33,716 nt of DNA from JABAAE01 sp036336715 (GCA_036336715.1 JAYZFP010000200.1:1-33716), one strand, 5' to 3'. Shown: positions 8,098 to 16,272, numbered from the stretch's first letter. The notes: generated by a model not told the origin, from the letters alone. A program made the numbers and translations.

Positions 8098-10515
8098 ATG
8101 TTTCAAGCAAGAATTCCATTCTGGTGCTGGCTTTGCCTGTTGGGAACGGTAGCGATCCTCCCAGCCACCCTGCCAGCATCCGCTTGGTCCCAGGAAAAAG
8201 AGGATGAGGAAGAATCCGAGGAAAGCAAGGATCTTCTGGACCGTCGACCGTTCGATCGAATCTATCTCGACAAGTTCAACAAGGATGCCATCCTTGAAGT
8301 CGAGGAACTCAACTCAACCAAGAGCCTGAACCCGGCCTCCAACCCTCCGCAGGAACAGTTGCAGTTCCAGTTTCTCTGGGACTCCGTAAACTGGTACCAG
8401 GCTCCCTGGAAAAATATCGTTCGGGTCGAGACCTATCCCGAGATTCTGCTGAAAGAAATCCGCAAGCAACTGGATGACAAATCCCCGTCCCGCCGCGAAG
8501 AAAACCTGGCCCGGGCCTTCAGGTTCCTGGACCGGGTTTTGAATGATCCCAAGTACCGCAATGACAGTCGGGTTCAGGAGTACCTCAGGGAATACCTCTA
8601 TGAAGACGCCTTTTACAGCTTCAACAGCGGTAACCTTAGAGAAGCATGGACAGCACTGGATGTCCTGTTTTTCACCGCCAGGGATTTTCGCCCCACAGCC
8701 GACTCACCAACGGTGGTGCAGATGCTTTCGGACCTGATCGGTCGCCGCATGGGGGCCATGGTCAAGGCGAGGAACTACCGGGCAGCCGAATCCCTGATGG
8801 AGTCCACCCGGAACAAGTATGGTTCCACCCAGGAAGCGGTGATTGACAAGTGGCAGTCCCAGATCATCGCAGATGCAGAACAGGAAAAAGCCAAAGCCGT
8901 CCGATTTTTCCGTGAAAAAAACGCAAGGAAGGTACACGATTCGGTTCGAAACATGCTGAATATCTACCCACGGATTTCCGGTGGACGGGAGATGTTCAGA
9001 CGTGTGATTGAGGAATTCCCGCTCGTTTTCGTCGGCGTAACCGATATCGCGGAAATTGGAAATCCGGCCAGCCTGCTTTCCTGGGCGGAGCGACGCAAAG
9101 GCCGCCTCTACTACCGCAGCGTGGTGGAATACTATCGGCAGGGTCAGGATGGCGGGATCTACCGATTTCCACACGGCAACATTGAGGTAGCGGGTGACCT
9201 CAAATCGATGCAATTTGTCTTTCGGTCCGACAATGACGAATTGGCCGTTCCGGACATGGACGCCTACCAGTTGCGAAAGCGACTCCTGGACCTGGCAGAT
9301 GATCGAAAACCGGACTATTCACCGGTCTGGGCAGAGCTGATCAAGTCGACTTTCGCCCAGAACCCGAAAATCCTGACCGTCAACCTGAAACAGCCGCATG
9401 TCCGCCCGGAAGCCCTGTTGCAGGTCAACCACGAAGTCTTCAACGTCAAGGCTCCCCCCAAGGAGGACGCCTACTACATTCAGATCCCCTCAAAAGACAC
9501 CGGCGATCTCTACACCCCGAATCCCATGTACCCCGTTCTCAGCGAACGGAAACTTCCCCAGATTGTCGAGATGGTGTTCAAAAACGCCACCGAGCAGACC
9601 GATGCACTTTTGCGGGGTGACATCGATGTGATCGATCGGGTTTTTCCCGCTGACATTTCACGTCTGAAAAAAAACCCCGAAATCGATGTGCAACCCTACA
9701 CGATCCCGACGATCCACGTCCTGATTCCCAACTTGCGGAAAAAGCACATGGAATCGACCATTTTCAGAACGGCCCTGCTTTACGGTATTAACCGTCCCAA
9801 GATCCTGTTCAGCGGTTTGCTGGGTGGCTCGGCGCCAAACGGGTTCCGTATCATCAGCGGTCCGGTTCCCTACGGCATCACCGAAACGGACCCAATCGGC
9901 TATGCCTACAATCCGCGCATCGAACCGCTGGTTGCCGACGCCCGACTGGGCCTTGTTCAGGCAGTGGTCAGCGATGACCAGATCAAAAAACTGCTGAAAC
10001 GCCAGGGGAAAGAAAAAGAATTCAAGCCGCTGAAGGACCTTGTCTTCAAACTCTGCTACCCGGCAAACGATTTCGCACGGTCGGCCTGTGCTTCGATCAA
10101 GCTGGACCTGGAAGTCATCGGAGTCAAGACCGAGCTCGTCGAAATGAAACCGGGACAGACCTACCCGGAAGACGGCGACTTTGACCTCCTTTATTCGGAA
10201 ATCACCATGCAGGAACCCTTTCTGGATGTGCGAAAAATCCTCGCCTCCGAAGGCCTGGCCCAAACCGACAATGATGCCATCAACCAGGCAATCCGCTTCC
10301 TCGACACGGCCAAGTCTTGGCGTGATGCCCGGCCGCGCTTGCACGAACTGCACAGCCTCTGTTTTCACAACACGATTGTCATGCCCCTGTGGCAGGTTGT
10401 TGAACACTATGCCTATCGTAAAAACGTGAAGGGAGTCGGAAAAAAAATCAATTCCCTCTACAAGAACGTTGTCGACTGGAAAATCACCGACCAAATCGAA
10501 GGAAAGGGCAACTGA
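8098..10515 (+). CDS. Exported family-5 solute-binding protein with long N-terminal helical extension
   Basis: The start was set at the ATG four bases after the previous stop. An in-frame start 54 bases upstream would sit inside the previous gene and place 18 residues before the signal peptide. Residues 1-32 form a Sec signal peptide ending near 'LPASAWS'. A helical, TPR-like region of about 290 residues follows ('NLREAWTALDVLFF'). From about residue 325 to the end it resembles the ABC-transporter family-5 (peptide/nickel) substrate-binding fold: 'LLRGDIDVIDRVFPADI', 'FRTALLYGINRPKILFSGLL' and 'GDFDLLYSEITMQEPFLD' match the usual order. At 805 aa it is much longer than typical members (about 500-550). 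No permease or ATPase genes are nearby, so it may act as a ligand sensor or scaffold in the ExbB/ExbD operon rather than in import. Confidence 0.85.
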   Translation: MFQARIPFWCWLCLLGTVAILPATLPASAWSQEKEDEEESEESKDLLDRRPFDRIYLDKFNKDAILEVEELNSTKSLNPASNPPQEQLQFQFLWDSVNWYQAPWKNIVRVETYPEILLKEIRKQLDDKSPSRREENLARAFRFLDRVLNDPKYRNDSRVQEYLREYLYEDAFYSFNSGNLREAWTALDVLFFTARDFRPTADSPTVVQMLSDLIGRRMGAMVKARNYRAAESLMESTRNKYGSTQEAVIDKWQSQIIADAEQEKAKAVRFFREKNARKVHDSVRNMLNIYPRISGGREMFRRVIEEFPLVFVGVTDIAEIGNPASLLSWAERRKGRLYYRSVVEYYRQGQDGGIYRFPHGNIEVAGDLKSMQFVFRSDNDELAVPDMDAYQLRKRLLDLADDRKPDYSPVWAELIKSTFAQNPKILTVNLKQPHVRPEALLQVNHEVFNVKAPPKEDAYYIQIPSKDTGDLYTPNPMYPVLSERKLPQIVEMVFKNATEQTDALLRGDIDVIDRVFPADISRLKKNPEIDVQPYTIPTIHVLIPNLRKKHMESTIFRTALLYGINRPKILFSGLLGGSAPNGFRIISGPVPYGITETDPIGYAYNPRIEPLVADARLGLVQAVVSDDQIKKLLKRQGKEKEFKPLKDLVFKLCYPANDFARSACASIKLDLEVIGVKTELVEMKPGQTYPEDGDFDLLYSEITMQEPFLDVRKILASEGLAQTDNDAINQAIRFLDTAKSWRDARPRLHELHSLCFHNTIVMPLWQVVEHYAYRKNVKGVGKKINSLYKNVVDWKITDQIEGKGN

Positions 10516-10518
10516 CGA

Positions 10519-12084
10519 ATGTCGTTTCAACGGCTGACAATTCAAATCCTGCTGGTAATGGTGATGCTCGGAGCCGGCAATCGCTGGGCGGGTACTGCGG
10601 ACGCAGAAGATCCCTGGGAGTTTGCACCCTACCGGATACGAACCTGGGTTCAGATGGCCGACCATCCATCGCTCAACAGTGTACTGCTTGACGAAATTGC
10701 CTACCGGATTCCCGCTTCGGCTGAATTGTTGGATCGGAGCGGCTGGCAAATTCGCGTGGAAAAAGCCCCCCGGGAATACCGACAGAGAATTGTTGCGGGC
10801 GTCGAGGACATCGAACTAACGCAGGAAATGAAGGCCACCGCGGATGTCATCAAGGGAGACAGGATCGCGTTTGTCAACATTGCCGTGCAGGGCAACGACT
10901 ACATTGTCAAATGTCGGCAGCTTGACTGCCAGACCCATCTCTGGGGTCCCACGTCAACCAAGGTCACTCGTTACGCCTCGCTTCTGCCCCGATTGATTTT
11001 CACTGCCCTCAAGGAAACCCTGGTCCCCATCGCGAAGATCGAAAAAATCGAGGGCAAATATGTGAGGCTGCGGGTTCGAGCGGCCCAGATCATGAAAAAA
11101 ATTGAAAATGGTGTCCTGGTTCCCAACACCCGGTCCCCGGGCTGGGTCGATCTGAAAAGCATCTTCATGCCGGTGGTTCGCCTGAACGACAAGGACGGAA
11201 ACATCCAGCTCAAAAACGGGATCAAGATTTACGATTGGACTTTTTTGCGTCCGGTCGAGGAGGTCCGAAGCGAACACGTTAAAACCGAATCCTACATCCG
11301 TGCTGAAATTCATGGTGCCAAACGGGCGCCGCTGGCGGGCAGAACCAATCGTTCCCAGAGGAAATTTGCAGTAGTGGTCCGTCCCACGCTGACCGAAACC
11401 CGGTTGACTCTTATGACGAGGGACAAGACTCCCAAGCCGATTCCGGACAAGAGGATTTACGTCAAGTATCCCGGCGAAAAAGACTCCCAAGTCATGGGGC
11501 AAACCAATCGCAAGGGCGAAATCGTCATCGGCTCAAACGAGCAACCACTGCACCTGGTTTACATCAAAAGTGGTGAACGGAGGATTCTGGCGAGGCTGCC
11601 AATTGTTCCCGGCTACTACAATCAATTGATGGCTGACATGAAGGATGACAAGTATCGACTGAGGGCCGAAGGTGTCCTGGCCGGTTTTGAATTCAATTTC
11701 ATGGATCTGACCGTCCGCCGTCAGGTTCTGGCTCTCCGCATCCGAACCTCGCTGGAAAAGGGCAAACATGAAGAGGCGAGACGCCTCTACAACGACTTCA
11801 CCACCCAGCTTGAATCACGCGACCGCTTCCTGGGAAGGATCTCCAAGAACCGCAGCGAACTGATGAAGGATGAGGACATTGATTCCCGCCAGAAAGAACT
11901 TATCTACAAGATGTTTTCCGATTTCGATGTCCTGGTACGGCAAAAAATGTCGCCGACTTTGAGCTACGATCTTGACCAGGAAATCCTGAACGTCGAAAAG
12001 GGCGGGACTTACAAACCGAACAACGAGAATCTCGACACCTCCGACATCGACAAGAATCTTGAGGACGCGCAGAAAGGTGGTTGA
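10519..12084 (+). CDS. Exported protein of unknown function, last gene of the ExbB/ExbD operon
   Basis: No family recognised. The 521-aa product begins with a signal-peptide-like stretch (about residues 1-29, cleavage near 'AGTADAED'). The central part is beta-rich; 'GWVDLKSIFMPVVRLND' resembles an SH3-like or ribosome-stalk-like beta motif only vaguely. Residues about 310-360 look like a carboxypeptidase-regulatory/Ig-like fold ('KPIPDKRIYVKYPG', 'QTNRKGEIVIG', 'LHLVYIKSGERRILARLP'). The last 120 residues are helical and charged, ending in a polar tail. It starts three bases after the stop of the solute-binding protein gene, so the two are almost certainly co-transcribed. A perfect hairpin just after the stop probably closes the operon. 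Confidence 0.8.
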   Translation: MSFQRLTIQILLVMVMLGAGNRWAGTADAEDPWEFAPYRIRTWVQMADHPSLNSVLLDEIAYRIPASAELLDRSGWQIRVEKAPREYRQRIVAGVEDIELTQEMKATADVIKGDRIAFVNIAVQGNDYIVKCRQLDCQTHLWGPTSTKVTRYASLLPRLIFTALKETLVPIAKIEKIEGKYVRLRVRAAQIMKKIENGVLVPNTRSPGWVDLKSIFMPVVRLNDKDGNIQLKNGIKIYDWTFLRPVEEVRSEHVKTESYIRAEIHGAKRAPLAGRTNRSQRKFAVVVRPTLTETRLTLMTRDKTPKPIPDKRIYVKYPGEKDSQVMGQTNRKGEIVIGSNEQPLHLVYIKSGERRILARLPIVPGYYNQLMADMKDDKYRLRAEGVLAGFEFNFMDLTVRRQVLALRIRTSLEKGKHEEARRLYNDFTTQLESRDRFLGRISKNRSELMKDEDIDSRQKELIYKMFSDFDVLVRQKMSPTLSYDLDQEILNVEKGGTYKPNNENLDTSDIDKNLEDAQKGG

Positions 12085-12090
12085 TTGAAC

Positions 12091-12112
12091 CCTGGATCAA
12101 GCTCGATCCAGG
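12091..12112 (+). terminator. Hairpin after the operon, possible terminator
   Basis: A perfect 8-bp inverted repeat (CCTGGATC / GATCCAGG) with a six-base loop begins six bases after the stop of the upstream gene. It is followed only by a mixed 'TGACAACTTCTTCC', so it lacks a canonical U-run. Position favours an operon-end structure; true termination is uncertain. Confidence 0.4.
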
Positions 12113-12295
12113 TGACAACTTCTTCCGGGGCAGCGTCTTGCTTGTTTCTGAACTGAATTTTTGATCTGAAATTTCTTCCCGGACCGGTCGTAACGCTGAC
12201 GTTTCTGCAATGTCGCCGGAAGAGTCCCTGTCTCAGTTTCCGGGGACAGCTGTTCATTCCATCGAACCGATCCGTTGGAGCCGATGAAAATCGGT

Positions 12296-12736
12296 TCAAA
12301 CATTTTCGGAAGGGTCATGAACCTCAAAACAGCTGAAAACCTCCGCTGGAACCCTGCAGGGCTGCTGTTTCGCGAGATCCACAAAAGCCCACATCGTTGA
12401 AGCGGTAGCGAGCAGCAACTGATCCTGCAGCCGAAGAATGCGGTAGCTTCGGCGACTGGAGACCCTCTTCAGATCAGCAACCCATGTTTCCACCTCGATT
12501 CTGTCGTCGGCAAAACCGGGTGAGTGGTAACGAATCTGGTGCTCCCGGGCGACCCAGGCAGCCCCCAGTTCGTGGTAGCGATTCCAGCTCCAGCCGTTGG
12601 CCGTGGAATGGGCCTCGGCGGCCTCCTGCATCCATTTGACGTAGGCGACGTTGTTCACGTGGCCCATCATGTCGATATCGGACCGGTTCACATCAACCCG
12701 GTGCCTGTAAATTCTGCTGATCGGAGAATTGGCCAA
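12296..12736 (-). CDS. 4HBT-family acyl-CoA thioesterase
   Basis: This 146-aa protein has the hot-dog fold signature of the 4-hydroxybenzoyl-CoA thioesterase family. 'DIDMMGHVNNVAYVKWMQEA' at about residues 20-39 carries the Asp-x-x-x-Gly-His-Val-Asn-Asn active-site region and the following W-x-E helix. It likely hydrolyses an acyl-CoA in the cytoplasm; the substrate cannot be told. The start appears to be TTG: no ATG or GTG fits before the conserved core, and GGAG lies six bases upstream of this TTG. It lies 52 bases downstream of the 72-aa gene on the same strand and is probably co-transcribed with it. Confidence 0.88.
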   Translation of the reverse strand: MANSPISRIYRHRVDVNRSDIDMMGHVNNVAYVKWMQEAAEAHSTANGWSWNRYHELGAAWVAREHQIRYHSPGFADDRIEVETWVADLKRVSSRRSYRILRLQDQLLLATASTMWAFVDLAKQQPCRVPAEVFSCFEVHDPSENV

Positions 12737-12788
12737 CGAAAGCTCCAGTGGCTCGTGAGGGGCCGGAAAAACGCGTGCGACCGCTTCA

Positions 12789-13007
12789 TCAGGCGACCGA
12801 TCGATTCTGCCGCTCCAGTGTTTTTGCCGTCGATTCCAGAATGGCCAGCTGTTCGGCAGAGGTCAGTGAGATTTCGATCATCAGCACCTCTCTTCCGCCG
12901 ATCGTACAAAGACCACTCTCGGCACCCAGCAGGCTCTCATAACGAATTCGGATCCCGTTTTTCTCGAGAATTCGGGCACAAAGGTCTCGCCGATCGATTA
13001 CATCCAT
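12789..13007 (-). CDS. Small 72-aa protein of unknown function
   Basis: The product starts 'MDVIDRRDLCARILEKNG' and shows alternating helix and strand with no signal peptide or membrane segment. The middle, 'GLCTIGGREVLMIEISLTSA', looks like a beta hairpin, and the C-terminus is a helix. AGGGAA lies about six bases upstream of the ATG, which supports translation, and the thioesterase gene follows on the same strand. Family not recognised; cytoplasmic by default. A GC-rich hairpin with a minus-strand U-run lies about 165 bases upstream. Confidence 0.6.
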   Translation of the reverse strand: MDVIDRRDLCARILEKNGIRIRYESLLGAESGLCTIGGREVLMIEISLTSAEQLAILESTAKTLERQNRSVA

Positions 13008-13171
13008 GCTGTTCCCTGTCTGCTGGCAACTTTGCCTGGATCTTATCGGTTTTCAGTTGGCGTGGATACGCGAATTTTCGCCTGGTCGGAGCTAGCATTC
13101 CCGCTGAATTCAATGGGTGGCGTTGGCGACAGTGTCGACGGCCCCCAGGTCGCAAAGCGGGACCTTCCGTC

Positions 13172-13193
13172 AAAAAACGCCGGCAGGGCCGGC
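13172..13193 (-). terminator. Terminator-like hairpin upstream of the 72-aa gene
   Basis: On the minus strand GCCGGC-CCT-GCCGGC forms a 6-bp all-GC stem with a three-base loop, followed by G and then six Ts. This is a textbook intrinsic terminator shape. It sits upstream of the 72-aa gene with no minus-strand gene before it, so it could be an attenuator of that unit or the end of an unannotated minus-strand transcript. Confidence 0.5.
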
Positions 13194-13290
13194 TGGTAGA
13201 CTTTTAGGATTATTGAAGCAGAAAAAACAGGGAAGCCTGCGACTCGGAAAACTGAATTTATCCAGAACACAAGGGAAAATCACGAAAACT

Positions 13291-13299
13291 TGCTATAAC
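13291..13299 (+). promoter_or_regulatory. Extended -10 promoter-like motif for the histidine kinase gene
   Basis: TGC-TATAAC matches an extended -10 element (TGnTATAAT with one mismatch). Transcription would start near 13306, giving a leader of about 25 bases before the chosen ATG. No good -35 box is present, as is common for extended -10 promoters. Confidence 0.4.
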
Positions 13300-13330
13300 C
13301 TCTTTTTTGTGTGCCCCACCTGTTCCCAAA

Positions 13331-14149
13331 ATGCCTGATACCGATTCGCTAAACCAGATCGCCCACCTGAAACAAGAGGTTGCCAAGCTTCAGCAGATGG
13401 CTTCCCTGGGGGAGCTTGTGGGGACAACCACCCACGAATTCAACAATTACCTGATGACGATCATCAACTATGCGAAAATAGGGATCCGCCAACCGGAACC
13501 CGAAACCAGGGATCGGGCCTTCCAGAAAATTCACGATGCGGCCATCAAGGCAGCTGAAATCACCAAAGTCATCCTCGGGTCGGCACGAAATCGTCCTGAC
13601 AACCGTGAACCTACCGACTTGAAGCCACTCGTTGAGCAAGCGTTGCTGCTGCTGGAACGGGAAATGAGAAAATACCAGATCAGCCTGGAGACCAGCCTGC
13701 AGGACGTTCCGCCTGTCATGGCCAGCGGCAACCAGATTCAACAGGTCCTGATCAACCTCCTGGTCAACTCCAGGCAAGCCACCGAACCGGGGGGAACGAT
13801 CACGGTTTCACTGGTTGAAGACCGGGATTCCGGCTTTGTTGACCTCAAAGTCCAGGACAATGGTTCCGGAATGCCCCCGGAAGTCCTGCAAAAGATTTTT
13901 GAGCCCCGTTTTTCCACCAAGCAGGGGCCTGACGAAACCGGCAAGGGTGGATCCGGATTTGGACTCTATAACTGCCGACAGATCATCGAGTCCCACCAGG
14001 GAAAAATCCGGGTCGCCAGCACGGTTGGCCGTGGCACCTGCTTTACCATCAAACTGAACCCGGTTCGAACAGCGGCCGAAGGGGCCGGCACTTTGCCGGG
14101 AGCAAGTAACACCGAAAAACCGGCGTCGGCCAGCCGAATCGCCAGTTAA
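13331..14149 (+). CDS. Soluble sensor histidine kinase
   Basis: A 272-aa protein with a complete transmitter module but no membrane segment and no PAS or GAF domain. A short coiled coil (about residues 9-24) leads to the phospho-acceptor box 'GTTTHEFNNYLMTI' with His35. The ATPase domain has the N box 'QVLINLLVNSRQAT' (about 138), G1 'DNGSGMP' (about 176), F box 'IFEPRFSTK' and G2 'GGSGFGLYNC' (about 206). This combination resembles NtrB-type kinases. It should autophosphorylate in the cytoplasm; the partner response regulator is not in this window. ATG at 13331 was chosen over an in-frame TTG 24 bases earlier, which would lie at the predicted transcription start. Confidence 0.92.
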   Translation: MPDTDSLNQIAHLKQEVAKLQQMASLGELVGTTTHEFNNYLMTIINYAKIGIRQPEPETRDRAFQKIHDAAIKAAEITKVILGSARNRPDNREPTDLKPLVEQALLLLEREMRKYQISLETSLQDVPPVMASGNQIQQVLINLLVNSRQATEPGGTITVSLVEDRDSGFVDLKVQDNGSGMPPEVLQKIFEPRFSTKQGPDETGKGGSGFGLYNCRQIIESHQGKIRVASTVGRGTCFTIKLNPVRTAAEGAGTLPGASNTEKPASASRIAS

Positions 14150-14173
14150 TCAACGCACCAGAACCAAAGACCC

Positions 14174-14989
14174 ATGCCGCAGGGCCCCTTTCACCAGCAG
14201 AATCGCCAGGCATGGGATCGACTGGTTGCCGCCAGGAGCCGCTTTGCCAAGGCGGCAGACGATGACGAATTCATCAACCCGCTGAAGACCGTCGACGGAA
14301 AACTGGGTTGGCTCGCGTCTGGAGTCCGGGGAAAAAAACTGCTTTGCCTTGCAGCGGGCGGAGGGCGGCAGAGCGCGCTTTACGCGGCTGCCGGTGCCGA
14401 GGTGACCGTCGTCGACATCAGTCCAAAAATGCTTGAGATCGACCGCGAAGTTGCAACGGAGCGAAAACTGAACATCAAAACCGTTGAAGCTTCGATGGAC
14501 GACCTGTCGATGTTTTCCGATCAGTCATTCGACATTGCGATCCAACCGGTCAGCACCTGCTATGTGCCAAAAATCATTCCCGTGTTCCGGGAAGTCGCTC
14601 GGCTGCTCAAGGGAGGTGGCATCTACGTCAGTCAGCACAAAAGCCCCATCAGCCTGCAGGCCGATCTGGAGGGAAAGCGGGGAGGGTATCTGATTCGGGA
14701 ACGCTACTACCAGGACAACCGCGATCCGCTACCCTCGGCGGGAAACAGCCGCCTCCGGGAAGAAGGCACCGCAGAGTTCATTCATCGACTGGAGGAAATC
14801 ATCGGTGGAATGTGTCGGGCCGGGTTTGTTATCGAGGATCTGATCGAGCCCAACCATGCCCGCGAGAATGCAAACGATGGCGAATTTGGGCATCGTTGTC
14901 AGTATGTAGCACCCTACCTGCGAATCAAGGCGATTCGCAAACAGTTGAGCAATCGGCAGGAGTCCGCGGGGTTGATCCTTCCCGGGTAG
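14174..14989 (+). CDS. Class I SAM-dependent methyltransferase
   Basis: A 271-aa protein with the Rossmann methyltransferase motifs in order. Motif I is 'KLLCLAAGGGRQSALY' (about residues 55-70), followed by an acidic end of strand 2 ('VTVVDISPKML'), motif II/III 'SFDIAIQPVSTCYV' and the motif near 'VARLLKGGGIYVSQHK'. The N-terminal 'NRQAWDRLV' is typical of small-molecule methyltransferases of the Methyltransf_11/25 type. The substrate cannot be told. It lies 24 bases after the histidine kinase gene and may share its transcript. No Shine-Dalgarno is evident before the ATG. Confidence 0.88.
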   Translation: MPQGPFHQQNRQAWDRLVAARSRFAKAADDDEFINPLKTVDGKLGWLASGVRGKKLLCLAAGGGRQSALYAAAGAEVTVVDISPKMLEIDREVATERKLNIKTVEASMDDLSMFSDQSFDIAIQPVSTCYVPKIIPVFREVARLLKGGGIYVSQHKSPISLQADLEGKRGGYLIRERYYQDNRDPLPSAGNSRLREEGTAEFIHRLEEIIGGMCRAGFVIEDLIEPNHARENANDGEFGHRCQYVAPYLRIKAIRKQLSNRQESAGLILPG

Positions 14990-15088
14990 CTCAACCGGAC
15001 GCATTTACCCGGAAATCCACGATTACACCTGTCACTTTTGTCCTTCGGCAACAACAATGGTGCAAGGTGATTGCACAGGAATTGAAAC

Positions 15089-15607
15089 ATGAGACTTTTA
15101 ACAGCTATTGGATTTGCTTTACTGGTCGTCACCGGATGCGGTACCGGGGAAAAGGAAAGCAAAAGAAAAAAACCGCCGATCCTGCAATCGCGGATCAAAT
15201 GGATGACCTCCTATGCAGATGCCGCCACAAAATCCAAAGAAACCGGCAAGCCCATCTTTGCGTTTTTCACAGGCAGTGACTGGTGCAAGTACTGCCAGTT
15301 GCTTGACCACCAGATTCTCAACACCGAAGCCTTTGCAACCTGGGCAAAAAAGAATGTGATCCTGCTGGAAATCGATTTTCCCAATAACAAAAAAATAGAC
15401 CCCGAAATCATGAAGGTAAATGTCACACTGCGTGACCAATACCGGGTGACCGGGTTCCCTACAATCCTGCTATTGCGGTTCGATGGGACCCCACTGCTGA
15501 AAGCCGGATATGAGCAGGTTCCAGCGGAACGCTGGATTGAAGTCATTGATAAGAAGCTCAAGGAATCCATGGCCCGTCTGGATTCCGAAAAACCGGCGAC
15601 TCCCTGA
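15089..15607 (+). CDS. Thioredoxin-fold lipoprotein (DsbD-gamma/thioredoxin_7-like)
   Basis: A 172-aa protein with a lipoprotein signal peptide: a hydrophobic stretch followed by the lipobox 'VVTGC', giving lipidated Cys17. The mature part is a thioredoxin fold with redox motif W-C-K-Y-C (Cys66 and Cys69) in 'FTGSDWCKYCQLLD' and the cis-Pro loop 'VTGFPTILLL'. The wording around the active site matches the periplasmic DUF255/thioredoxin_7-like branch. It should act as a thiol-disulfide reductase or isomerase anchored in the envelope. AGGA stands eight bases before the ATG. The next gene, a tandem-BMC protein, starts 30 bases downstream, so the two are probably co-transcribed. Confidence 0.88.
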   Translation: MRLLTAIGFALLVVTGCGTGEKESKRKKPPILQSRIKWMTSYADAATKSKETGKPIFAFFTGSDWCKYCQLLDHQILNTEAFATWAKKNVILLEIDFPNNKKIDPEIMKVNVTLRDQYRVTGFPTILLLRFDGTPLLKAGYEQVPAERWIEVIDKKLKESMARLDSEKPATP

Positions 15608-15637
15608 ACTTCCATGCCCCCGGGCAGGATTGACAAA

Positions 15638-16249
15638 ATGCAGCGAACGATCGGACTCCTTGAGACCACGGGATACACTCCCGCCCTGGTGGCACTCGAC
15701 GCCATGGAAAAAGGTTTCCATGTAGAAGTCCTGCAGGCAGAGCTGAATGACCTTCTGGGCGTCTGTGTCAAGATTGTCGGCGATGTCGCACAGGTAGAAT
15801 CCGCCTTGCAAACCGGTATCGAACTGGCTGAACAGCTGAAGGGATCCCCCGTCACGACTTCGTTGAATCGTTGCGAAGAGGGTTCCTACTCGGTGATTGA
15901 TGTTCCCTCCGAATACAATCCTCTAATCCAACAGGACGTTGTCCACCTACCGAAAGGTCAAACTGAAATGCCAGAATCCGAACCAGTCGCAGCCCTCGGT
16001 TTCATTGAGACCCAGGGATTCACCGCCGTATTCGATGCGATCGACACAGCTTGCAAGGCAGCCGAGGTGGAAGTCATTGGAAAAGAAAAACTGGGTGGCG
16101 GTTACGTTACCGTGATCATCAAGGGGGATGTGGCAGCTGTGAAGACGGCAGTCGCTGCAGGAAGCCAGAAAGTCGATCAGCTTGGCAGCCTGATTGCCGC
16201 TCATGTCATCACCCGACCAAGCCAATCGGTGCTTTCCCTGTTGCCCTGA
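15638..16249 (+). CDS. Tandem BMC-domain (bacterial microcompartment shell-like) protein
   Basis: A 203-aa protein with two BMC domains, about residues 1-75 ('RTIGLLETTGYTPALVALDA' start) and 108-185 ('ALGFIETQGFTAVFDAIDTA' start). An extended linker rich in P and E joins them. The second repeat has the canonical pore segment 'EKLGGGYVTVIIKGDVAAV'. In the first, the GGG-equivalent pore residues read D-L-L ('LNDLLGVCVKIVGD') with a Cys two residues later. Tandem BMC proteins normally trimerise into pseudohexameric shell tiles. No other shell gene (BMC-H or BMC-P) and no encapsulated enzyme is in this window. ATG at 15638 was preferred because AGGA lies eight bases upstream; an in-frame ATG at 15614 has no ribosome-binding site. 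Confidence 0.9.
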   Translation: MQRTIGLLETTGYTPALVALDAMEKGFHVEVLQAELNDLLGVCVKIVGDVAQVESALQTGIELAEQLKGSPVTTSLNRCEEGSYSVIDVPSEYNPLIQQDVVHLPKGQTEMPESEPVAALGFIETQGFTAVFDAIDTACKAAEVEVIGKEKLGGGYVTVIIKGDVAAVKTAVAAGSQKVDQLGSLIAAHVITRPSQSVLSLLP

Positions 16250-16272
16250 AGCCCTCTCCGCCATGGCCCCAC

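Larger units (their letters stand above)
13008..13330. other. Intergenic region between divergent genes
   Basis: This 323-base gap holds upstream signals for both sides: a terminator-like hairpin read on the minus strand (13172-13193) and an extended -10 promoter-like motif for the histidine kinase gene (13291-13299). No convincing coding sequence was seen on either strand. Confidence 0.6.

Noticed and set aside
12524..13207. Open frame of 227 codons on the plus strand across the thioesterase and 72-aa genes
   Set aside because: It covers a clear thioesterase on the other strand and has a composition rich in Pro and Arg with no motifs.
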